Shown here: one piece after another, positions 15,617-22,010 of the stretch | How positions within the stretch are numbered: position 1 is the first letter of the stretch | Layout: every line of letters starts with the position of its first letter | Source: Firmicutes bacterium UBA911 | GTDB lineage: Bacteria > Bacillota > Desulfotomaculia > Desulfotomaculales > Desulforudaceae | DNA length: 26,648 nt | Direction of reading: 5' to 3' | Assembly (NCBI GenBank): GCA_002294005.1 | Contig: DBEH01000006.1 | Span: forward strand, 1 to 26,648 | Translations under genes and position numbers: made by a program | The notes under the pieces: model-generated | Told to the model about the DNA's origin: nothing | Database searches by the model: none | What the model saw: only the letters and a program-made list of their open reading frames with translations

Positions 15617-15701
15617 ACGGGTTGCCGGTTAACCGTCTCCGGAAGACGGGAAAGGAGTGGGCACTGCTGCCCGTGTTTCCTAGCCCGGAACTCAAATGTC
15701 C

Positions 15702-16529
15702 TTATACCGCCGCCAGTTCCCGGGCGATGGCTTGCATGGCGGCCACGGGGTCGGGGGCCGCGGTGATGGGGCGGCCGATCACCAGGTAGTCGGCGCCGGC
15801 CCGCACGGCTTGCGCCGGGGTCAGCACCCGTTTCTGGTCTTGCAATGCGGTGCCCGCCGGGCGGATGCCCGGGGTGATCAGAAGGAAATCCGGCCCCAGG
15901 GCGGTGCGGAGCGCGGTCAGCTCCAGCGGCGAGGACACCGCGCCGTCCAGGCCGGCGGCCTTGGCCAGCCCGGCCCAGGCCAGCACCACTTGTTCCAGGT
16001 TCCTCCCGAAGCCCAGTTCCCGGCTTAAGTTCTCTTGCTCGAGGCTGGTAAGCACGGTGACGGCCACCACTTTCGGGGCCGGCACCCCGGCCCGCGCCGC
16101 CTCCTCGCGCGCCGCCCCGGCCGCCGCCCGCATCATGGCGAGGCCCCCGGCGGCGTGCACGTTGATGATGCCCGCCCCCAGGCCCGCCAGCGCCCGCACC
16201 CCCTGGGCCACCGTTTCGGGGATGTCGTGCAGCTTTAAGTCCAGAAAGAGCCGCGCTCCGGCGGCGGCCAGCTCCTCCACGATCTGCGGGCCGTGGCGGT
16301 AAAAGAGCCGCAAGCCGACTTTAAAGCCGCCCACCTCGTCCCGGAGTTCCCGAGCCAGGGCAAGCGCTTGCTCGCGCTCGTCCACGTCCAGCGCCACCAG
16401 AACCCGCCGACCCGCCGACCCGCCGACCCGCTGACCCGCTGACGCGGGTACCCCCGGGTACCCCAAGGTACCCCCCCCGGGTGCCCCCGGGTGCCCCCGG
16501 GTATCCCCGGGTACCCTCGACTCCGACAT
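15702..16529 (-). CDS. pyrF: Orotidine-5'-phosphate decarboxylase with repeat-derived N-terminal extension (PyrF)
   Basis: PyrF makes UMP from OMP, the last step of de novo synthesis. The core starts at about residue 43 with RVLVALDVDEREQALAL and includes the catalytic LDLKLHDIPETV, with Lys and two Asp, then LITPGIRP and GADYLVIGRPI at the phosphate-binding end. The core of about 233 residues matches the bacterial enzyme. The first 42 residues, rich in Gly, Pro, Arg and Ala, are encoded almost entirely by GC-rich repeat copy 1. The ATG at 16529 lies six bases after pyrD; no ideal ribosome site precedes it, only a G-rich stretch. Translation might instead begin at a GTG/TTG-type codon nearer the core. 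Function is secure, start is uncertain. Confidence 0.9.
   Translation of the reverse strand: MSESRVPGDTRGHPGAPGGGTLGYPGVPASAGQRVGGSAGRRVLVALDVDEREQALALARELRDEVGGFKVGLRLFYRHGPQIVEELAAAGARLFLDLKLHDIPETVAQGVRALAGLGAGIINVHAAGGLAMMRAAAGAAREEAARAGVPAPKVVAVTVLTSLEQENLSRELGFGRNLEQVVLAWAGLAKAAGLDGAVSSPLELTALRTALGPDFLLITPGIRPAGTALQDQKRVLTPAQAVRAGADYLVIGRPITAAPDPVAAMQAIARELAAV
16403..16517 (+). repeat. GC-rich modular repeat, copy 1 (start of pyrF)
   Basis: In the orientation used for the family, reading the plus strand, this copy has five octamers CCCGCYGA (16403-16442). The last overlaps the hairpin CCCGC-TGAC-GCGGG (16435-16448), and about seven units of GGGTRCCCC type run to 16517. It is inverted relative to pyrF and encodes residues 5-42 of the protein. 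Confidence 0.85.
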
Positions 16530-16535
16530 CGCGAT

Positions 16536-17459
16536 TCAACCCCCCGTCCGGTGGGCGGCGCCCACCAGTTCGTTTACGTCCCCGATCCCCTGCTCGGCCA
16601 GGTACTGTTCCAGGCCGGCGGCCACCGCCGCGGCCGCGCCCGGGTCGACCAGGTTCGCCGTGCCGACGGCCACGGCCCGCGCCCCAGCCAGGATGAACTC
16701 CAGGGCGTCGCGCGCGGCCATGATGCCGCCCATGCCGATCAGCGGCACTTCCACCGCCCGGTAGGCCTGCCACACGGCGCGCACCGCCACCGGGCGGACG
16801 GCCGGCCCGGAAAGACCGCCGAACACGTTGCCCAGGAGCGGTCGGCGCCGCTCCACGTCGATGACCATCGCGGAGAGTGTGTTGATCAGCGACAGGGCGT
16901 CGGCCCCCGCCCCAGCGGCGGCCAGGGCGATGATCCGGATGTCGGTCACGTTGGGCGAAAGCTTGGCGATCACCGGCAGGGCGGTGTTCTCCTTGACCAG
17001 CCGGACGACCTCGGCCGTCATCGCGGGCTCGGTCCCGAACGCGATCCCTCCGGCCTTCACGTTCGGGCAGGAGATGTTCACTTCCAGGGCCGCGATCCCG
17101 GGCACCCCGTCCAGCCGCCCGGCCAGGCGGGCGTACTCGCCGGCCGTTTCGCCGGCGATGCTGACGATGACCGGGACGTCGAAGCGCGCCAGGCGCGGCA
17201 GGATGTCCGCCACCAGGGCTTCCACGCCGGGGTTTTGCAAGCCCACGGCGTTGATCACCCCGGCCGGGGTCTCGGTAATCCGGGGCGGCGGGTTGCCGGC
17301 CCGGGGTTTTAAAGTGACCGTTTTGACCACCAGCGCGCCGAGCCCGGAGAGGTCCAGGTAGGGCGCGTACTCCTCGCCGAAGCCCACCGTCCCCGAGGCG
17401 GTCAGCACCGGGTTTTTGAGCTTGAGCCCGGCGATGTCGACCGCCGTTTTCGCCTTCAT
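16536..17459 (-). CDS. pyrD: Dihydroorotate dehydrogenase, class 1B catalytic subunit (PyrD)
   Basis: PyrD oxidises dihydroorotate to orotate with FMN; in class 1B enzymes the electrons go through PyrK to NAD+. Motifs seen are PVLTASGTVGFGEEY near the N-terminus, the active-site NISCPNVKAGG with the class 1 catalytic Cys, AKLSPNVTDI, and the FMN-phosphate region GMGGIMAARDALEFILAGA. The 307-residue length is typical. The start ATG overlaps the pyrK stop (ATGA), fitting a coupled two-subunit enzyme. It contains no repeat insertion, although both neighbours do. An upstream in-frame reading to 18077 is the shadow of pyrK in another frame and is not used. Confidence 0.96.
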   Translation of the reverse strand: MKAKTAVDIAGLKLKNPVLTASGTVGFGEEYAPYLDLSGLGALVVKTVTLKPRAGNPPPRITETPAGVINAVGLQNPGVEALVADILPRLARFDVPVIVSIAGETAGEYARLAGRLDGVPGIAALEVNISCPNVKAGGIAFGTEPAMTAEVVRLVKENTALPVIAKLSPNVTDIRIIALAAAGAGADALSLINTLSAMVIDVERRRPLLGNVFGGLSGPAVRPVAVRAVWQAYRAVEVPLIGMGGIMAARDALEFILAGARAVAVGTANLVDPGAAAAVAAGLEQYLAEQGIGDVNELVGAAHRTGG

Positions 17460-18481
17460 TCCCAGACCACCTCCCGGGCGGGGAATACCGGGCCGTCGGC
17501 GCAGACCCGCCGGTACTCCCACCGTTCCGGAGTACCGATCCGGCAGCTGCAGCACACGCAAGCTCCGATGCCGCAGCCCATGCGTTCCTCGAGGGAGAAC
17601 TCGCCGGGAAGCCCGAGGGTCTGCAGCGCGCCCGCCAGGGCGCGGAGCATCCCCGGGGGGCCAGCGGCCGACACCCAGTCCACGGGCTCGTGACACACCG
17701 TGTCCAGAAACAGCTCGACCACCGAACCGGCATACCCGCGGGAGCCGTCGTCGGTGGCCGTGAAAAGATCTACCGGCAGGACGCTGAAGTCCGCCAAGTC
17801 CAGTTCGGGGGCGGTCCGGGCGCCCTGGAAAACAGCGACCGCCGGGCGGGCGGGCACCCGGGGGTACCCGCCCGGGGCACCCGCGCGGGGCACCCGACCC
17901 GCTAACGCGGGTACCCCGAGTGGGTCGGGTCGGGTCGGGTCGGGTCGGGCATCCTCGGACACCCCGGCGGAGAGCTCGCGCGCCAGGAAAAAGAGCGGGG
18001 CGACGCCGAGACCCCCGCCGACAATAGCGACGCGGCGGTGCCCGACCCAACCCGACCCACTGACATGGGTGCCCCACGTGGGTACCCCGCGTGGATACCC
18101 CGGCGGTTCAAAGCCGCGCCCCAGCGGGCCGAGGACATTCACGCGCCCGCCCGTCCTCTTCTCCGCCAAAAGCGCGGTGCCGCGGCCGACCACCCGGTAG
18201 AGGATGGTGACGGTGCCCCGCTCCCGGTCGGCGTCGTACACGCTCAAGGGGCGGCGCAGCAGGAGGTCGGCCGACCCGACCCAACCCAACCCACTGACGT
18301 GGGTGCCCCGCGTGGGTGCCCCGCGTGGGTACCCCGCGTGGGTGCCCCCGTCGCAGCGCACGTGCAAAAACTGGCCGGGCTTGACGGCTCGGGCGATGTC
18401 CGGCGCCGCGAGCACCAGGCGGCGGCAACCGGCCGCCACCCGCCGGTGGGAGATTACTTTGGCGTCCGTGATGCAGGTCAA
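17456..18481 (-). CDS. pyrK: Dihydroorotate dehydrogenase electron-transfer subunit with three repeat insertions (PyrK)
   Basis: PyrK carries FAD and a [2Fe-2S] cluster and passes electrons from PyrD to NAD+. Family segments are KPGQFLHVR (34-42), the FAD motif LLRRPLSVYD (74-83), LGPLGRGF (117-124), VGGGLGVAPL (154-163), GPPGMLRAL, and the cluster motif LEERMGCGIGACVCCSC with C303, C308, C311 plus C327. The protein has 341 residues instead of about 255-260. The excess is explained by three Gly/Pro/Arg-rich inserts at residues 46-71, 127-148 and 178-214, each encoded by a repeat copy. They interrupt the chain between, not inside, conserved motifs, so a folded enzyme is likely. Start is TTG at 18481, ten bases after AGGAGGTG; no ATG is available. 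It is the only pyrK in this operon. Confidence 0.93.
   Translation of the reverse strand: MTCITDAKVISHRRVAAGCRRLVLAAPDIARAVKPGQFLHVRCDGGTHAGYPRGAPTRGTHVSGLGWVGSADLLLRRPLSVYDADRERGTVTILYRVVGRGTALLAEKRTGGRVNVLGPLGRGFEPPGYPRGVPTWGTHVSGSGWVGHRRVAIVGGGLGVAPLFFLARELSAGVSEDARPDPTRPDPLGVPALAGRVPRAGAPGGYPRVPARPAVAVFQGARTAPELDLADFSVLPVDLFTATDDGSRGYAGSVVELFLDTVCHEPVDWVSAAGPPGMLRALAGALQTLGLPGEFSLEERMGCGIGACVCCSCRIGTPERWEYRRVCADGPVFPAREVVWE
17840..17950 (-). repeat. GC-rich modular repeat, copy 2 (pyrK insert 3)
   Basis: Read on the plus strand this copy ends with five perfect GGGTC pentamers (17922-17946). It includes hairpin CCCGC-TAAC-GCGGG (17898-17911) and several GGTRCCCC units. The family orientation is on the minus strand, the same as pyrK. 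It encodes residues 178-214, beginning RPDPTRPDPLGVP. One unit is rearranged relative to the other copies, since the hairpin follows a GGTACC unit instead of the pentamer tract. Confidence 0.85.
18038..18103 (+). repeat. GC-rich modular repeat, copy 3 (pyrK insert 2)
   Basis: The plus strand shows CCCGACCCAACCCGA, then CCCAC-TGAC-ATGGG (18056-18069) and three GGTRCCCC-type units. It is inverted relative to pyrK and encodes residues 127-148, GYPRGVPTWGTHVSG and following, closely similar to the peptide of copy 4. Confidence 0.85.
18269..18349 (+). repeat. GC-rich modular repeat, copy 4 (pyrK insert 1)
   Basis: The plus strand shows CCCGA/CCCAA pentamers, the hairpin CCCAC-TGAC-GTGGG (18290-18303) and four 13-base units of the form GGTRCCCCGCGTG. 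It is inverted relative to pyrK and encodes residues about 45-71, including GYPRGAPTRGTHVSG. Copies 3 and 4 use the same reading frame. Confidence 0.87.
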
Positions 18482-18507
18482 ATTGTGCGCGCACCTCCTC
18501 CCGTGGG

Positions 18508-18613
18508 GGGCTCGGCCTGGGAGAGGGGGACAGGCACCGTTTTCGGTACGGCAGTCTGGGCGGTGAGTACTACTTCTTCCTTCCGAAAACGGAGCCAGTC
18601 CCCGGCCGAGCCC
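18508..18613. repeat. 106-bp palindromic element between carB and pyrK
   Basis: Three perfectly complementary blocks form an imperfect inverted repeat: 18508-18517 with 18604-18613 (GGGCTCGGCC), 18526-18531 with 18598-18603 (GGGGAC), and 18537-18546 with 18583-18592 (CCGTTTTCGG). The centre of 36 bases is unpaired. It has no coding capacity and no terminator T-run. A second copy of the right arm, 22 identical bases, lies at 18665-18686. This looks like a miniature repeat of MITE or REP type, unrelated to the in-gene repeats. It lies entirely in the 211-base gap between the two genes. Confidence 0.85.
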
Positions 18614-18664
18614 GGGCCGTCATTCGAACCACCGTAGTCCAGTCATAGCCCTAATCACTCTATT

Positions 18665-18686
18665 GAGCCAGTCCCCGGCCGAGCCC
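18665..18686. repeat. Second copy of the right arm of the palindromic element
   Basis: These 22 bases are identical to 18592-18613, 73 bases away. This half-copy ends seven bases before the carB stop codon complement, suggesting a partial second insertion or deletion of an adjacent element. Confidence 0.8.
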
Positions 18687-18692
18687 AGGGTG

Positions 18693-21600
18693 TTACGAGA
18701 CGTACTCCTGGAGCGGGATCAGGGGCATTGCCTCGCCCCGCTGGCGCGCCCGCATCACCTCGATGACCACCCGGGCCGTGTCGAGCGACGTCAGGCACGG
18801 AACACCCATCTCCACCGCCGCCCGCCGGATCCGGAAGCCGTCGCGGGTGGTCAGCTTGCCCTTGGTCAGGGTGTTCACCACCAGGTGGATCTTATTCCCG
18901 CGGATCAGGTCAACGAGGTTCGGGGAGCCTTCGTGCACTTTGCGGGCCACCTCCACGGTGATCGCCCGGCTGCGCAAAAAGGCCGCCGTGCCCTCGGTGG
19001 CCACGATCTCAAACCCCAGGTTGACCAGGCTCCGGACCAGCGGCAGCGCCTCGTCCTTGTCGCGGTCGGCGATGGTCACCACCGCCTTGCCGCTCAAGGG
19101 CAGCGAGTAGCCGGCCGCGAGGCAGGCCTTGTAGAGCGCCAGGGCGTAGTCTTTCGATACGCCCATCACTTCCCCGGTGGACTTCATTTCCGGGCCCAGG
19201 CACACGTCCACGTCCAGGAGCTTCGCGAAGGAGAACACCGGCGCTTTCACGGCGATGTTCTGCGTCTCCTCGTACAGGCCGCCCCGGTACCCCATCTCCG
19301 CCAGGGTGGCTCCCAAGCAGATCCTGGTCGCCAGGTTCACCATCGGGATGCCGGTGACCTTGCTCAGGTAGGGCACGGTGCGGCTGGAGCGCGGGTTCAC
19401 CTCCAAAACGAACACCCGGCCCTCGTGCAGGACGAACTGGATGTTCACCAGGCCCCGGATCCTCAAGGCCCGGGCGATCTGCTGCGTGTAGTCGAAGAGC
19501 TGCTGCTTGATCTCCGGGGTGAGGCTCTGCGGCGGGAACACCGCGATGCTGTCCCCGGAGTGCACCCCGGCCCGCTCCACGTGCTCCATGATGCCCGGCA
19601 CCAGGACGGTTTCGCCGTCGCAGACGGCGTCGACCTCCAGCTCCTTGCCCAGCAGGTACTTGTCGACCAGCACCGGGTGCTTCGGGGTCACCCGGACCGC
19701 GTCCGCCATATACTCCAAAAGCTCCTGCGAGTTGTACACGATCTCCATCGCCCGCCCGCCCAGGACGTACGACGGCCGGACCAGAACCGGGAAGCCCACC
19801 TGCTCCGCGATCCGCTGCGCTTCCTCGACCGAGAAGCCGGTCCCCCCGGGCGGCCGCGGGATGCCGAGTTCGGCCACGAGCCGGTCGAACCGCTCCCGGT
19901 CTTCGGCGCGGTCGATGTCAGCCACAGAGGTGCCCAGGATGTTAAAGCCGGCCTTTTCCACCGGGCGGGCCAGGTTGATCGCCGTCTGCCCGCCGAACTG
20001 CACGATCACCCCTTCGGGTTTTTCCTTGTGCAGGATGTTCATCACGTCCTCCGGGACCAGCGGCTCGAAGTACAGCCGGTCGGCGGTGTCGAAGTCGGTG
20101 CTGACCGTCTCCGGGTTGTTGTTGATGATGATCGCCTGAAGGCCCTGCTCCTTCAAGGCCCAGACCGAGTGCACCGAGCAGTAGTCGAACTCGATCCCCT
20201 GCCCGATCCGGATCGGGCCCGAACCCAGCACGACCACCTTGCGCACGTCTTCAGCCCCGGCCTCGTCCTCCTCCTCGTAGGTGGAGTAGTAGTAGGGCGT
20301 GGTGGCCTCGAACTCCCCGGCGCAGGTGTCCACCATCTTGTAGACCGGCTCCACCCCCTGCTCCCGGCGCAGGCGGTGGATCTCCCGCGAGGTGGTGCCC
20401 AACAGCTCGGCAATGGTGCTGTCCGAGAGGCCGGCCCTCTTGGCGCGCCGCAGCAACCCGGGCATCAGCCCGGCCGGGGCACCCGCGCCCGTCGGGGTAC
20501 CCGCGTCAGCCGGGGCACCCGCGCCCGTCGGGGTACCCGTGCGGGGCACCCACGTCAGTGGGTCGGGTCGGGCCGGGCCGGGCCGGGCGGCGCGCACCAG
20601 ATCCTCGGTCGCGGTGATGTTCTTAATCTTGTCCAGGAAGAACCGGTCAATCCGGGTAAGTTCAAACAACTCGCTCACCGGGAAGCCCCGGCGCAGGGCC
20701 TCGGCCACCAGGAACAGGCGCAGGTCGTCGGGCCTGGCCATCCGGGCGCGCAGCTGGTCGTTCGGCAGGTGCCCCAGCTCGGTCATGTGCAGGCCGGCGA
20801 CGCCGATCTCCAGGGAGCGCACCGCCTTCAGGAGCGCCTCCTCGAAGGTGCGGCCAATTGCCATCACCTCGCCGGTGGACTTCATCTGGGTGCCGAGGTT
20901 CCGGTTGGCGAAGGAAAACTTGTCGAACGGCCAGCGCGGGTACTTCACGACCACGTAGTCCAGCGCCGGCTCGAAGCAGGCGTAGGTCTTGCCGGTGACC
21001 GCATTTTTGATCTCGTCCAGGGTCAGGCCGACCGCCACCTTGGTGGCCACCTTGGCGATGGGGTAGCCGGTGGCCTTGGACGCCAAAGCCGAGGAGCGCG
21101 ACAGGCGCGGGTTCACCTCGATCACGTAGTAGTTGTAGCTTTCCGGGTCCAGGGCGAACTGGACGTTGCAGCCGCCTTCCACCCCGAGGGCGCGAATGAT
21201 CTTCAGCGAGGCGCTGCGCAGCATCTGGTGCTCCCGGTCGCTCAAGGTCTGGGTGGGGGCGACCACGATGCTGTCCCCGGTGTGGATGCCCATCGGATCA
21301 ATGTTTTCCATGTTGCAGATGGTGATGCAGTTGTCGGCGCCGTCGCGCACAACCTCGTACTCAATCTCTTTCCAGCCGAGCACGCACCGCTCCACCAGGG
21401 CCTGGTGGATGATGCTCATGGTCAGCCCGCGGTTGGCGATGTCCCGCAGTTCCTCCTCGGAAAAGGCGACCCCGCCCCCGGTGCCGCCCAGGGTGTAAGC
21501 CGGGCGGACCACCACCGGGTAGCTGGTCTTCCGGGCGAAGGCCACGGCGGCGTCCACCTCGGAGATGATGACGCTTTCCGGGATCGGCTCGCCGATCGCC

Positions 21601-22010
21601 AGGCACATGTTCCGGAAATGCTCCCGGTCCTCGGCGCGCTTGATGGACTCGAGCGGGGTGCCCAAAAGCCTTACCCCGTACTGGTCCAGCACACCCGCGT
21701 CCGCCACCTGCTTGGCCAGGTTCAGGCCCGTCTGCCCGCCCAGGGTGGGCAGCAGCGCGTCCGGCCTTTCCTGGTGGATGACCTTGGCCACGAATTCCGG
21801 GGTGAGCGGCTCGATGTAGATCCGGTCGGCCATGTTGGCGTCGGTCATGATGGTGGCCGGGTTGGAGTTGATGAGCACCACCTGGAGGCCTTCCTCGCGC
21901 AGGGCGCGGCAGGCCTGGGTCCCGGCGTAGTCGAACTCGGCCGCCTGGCCGATGACGATCGGGCCGGAACCGATGACCATTACTTTCTTAAGCGTTTTGT
22001 CCTTCGGCAT
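18693..22010 (-). CDS. carB: Carbamoyl-phosphate synthase large subunit with a repeat insertion (CarB)
   Basis: CarB makes carbamoyl phosphate from bicarbonate, ATP and ammonia supplied by CarA. Two homologous ATP-grasp halves are clear: KVMVIGSGPIVIGQAAEFDY at residues 9-28 and VVVLGSGPIRIGQGIEFDY in the second half. EVNPRLSRSSALASKATGYP (298-317) and EVNPRSSRTVPYLSKVTG are the matching ligand loops, and the C-terminal regulatory domain ends IPLQEYVS. Length is 1105 versus about 1070. The extra residues (about 476-517, starting RPGPARPDPLTWVP) lie in the central helical oligomerisation domain and are encoded by repeat copy 5. The ATG directly follows the carA stop (TAAATG), with a ribosome site GGGAGGGGA inside carA. 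No catalytic motif is disturbed. Confidence 0.95.
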   Translation of the reverse strand: MPKDKTLKKVMVIGSGPIVIGQAAEFDYAGTQACRALREEGLQVVLINSNPATIMTDANMADRIYIEPLTPEFVAKVIHQERPDALLPTLGGQTGLNLAKQVADAGVLDQYGVRLLGTPLESIKRAEDREHFRNMCLAIGEPIPESVIISEVDAAVAFARKTSYPVVVRPAYTLGGTGGGVAFSEEELRDIANRGLTMSIIHQALVERCVLGWKEIEYEVVRDGADNCITICNMENIDPMGIHTGDSIVVAPTQTLSDREHQMLRSASLKIIRALGVEGGCNVQFALDPESYNYYVIEVNPRLSRSSALASKATGYPIAKVATKVAVGLTLDEIKNAVTGKTYACFEPALDYVVVKYPRWPFDKFSFANRNLGTQMKSTGEVMAIGRTFEEALLKAVRSLEIGVAGLHMTELGHLPNDQLRARMARPDDLRLFLVAEALRRGFPVSELFELTRIDRFFLDKIKNITATEDLVRAARPGPARPDPLTWVPRTGTPTGAGAPADAGTPTGAGAPAGLMPGLLRRAKRAGLSDSTIAELLGTTSREIHRLRREQGVEPVYKMVDTCAGEFEATTPYYYSTYEEEDEAGAEDVRKVVVLGSGPIRIGQGIEFDYCSVHSVWALKEQGLQAIIINNNPETVSTDFDTADRLYFEPLVPEDVMNILHKEKPEGVIVQFGGQTAINLARPVEKAGFNILGTSVADIDRAEDRERFDRLVAELGIPRPPGGTGFSVEEAQRIAEQVGFPVLVRPSYVLGGRAMEIVYNSQELLEYMADAVRVTPKHPVLVDKYLLGKELEVDAVCDGETVLVPGIMEHVERAGVHSGDSIAVFPPQSLTPEIKQQLFDYTQQIARALRIRGLVNIQFVLHEGRVFVLEVNPRSSRTVPYLSKVTGIPMVNLATRICLGATLAEMGYRGGLYEETQNIAVKAPVFSFAKLLDVDVCLGPEMKSTGEVMGVSKDYALALYKACLAAGYSLPLSGKAVVTIADRDKDEALPLVRSLVNLGFEIVATEGTAAFLRSRAITVEVARKVHEGSPNLVDLIRGNKIHLVVNTLTKGKLTTRDGFRIRRAAVEMGVPCLTSLDTARVVIEVMRARQRGEAMPLIPLQEYVS
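20460..20590 (-). repeat. GC-rich modular repeat, copy 5 (inside carB)
   Basis: On the plus strand this copy shows two nearly identical 28-base blocks (20476-20503 and 20513-20540) carrying GGTACCC and GGCACCC units. Then come the hairpin CCCAC-GTCA-GTGGG (20549-20562) and five pentamers GGGTC/GGGCC (20560-20584). The family orientation is on the minus strand, the same as carB. It encodes about 42 residues including the repeated peptide TPTGAGAPA. Confidence 0.87.

Noticed and set aside
15617..15701. S-box (SAM) riboswitch upstream of folD, suggested by CCGGCAACC
   Set aside because: Only this short motif matches. The AGAG-containing first stem, the GCC-AAUUCC element and the overall order of helices are missing. 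ZTP, THF and cobalamin signatures were also looked for and not found.
17456..18481. pyrK as a pseudogene broken by repeats
   Set aside because: The frame is open across all three inserts and every FAD, NAD and [2Fe-2S] motif is intact.
16403..20590. Reading the GC-rich repeats as a CRISPR array
   Set aside because: The units are contiguous, have no unique spacers of constant length, lie inside coding genes and have no cas genes near.
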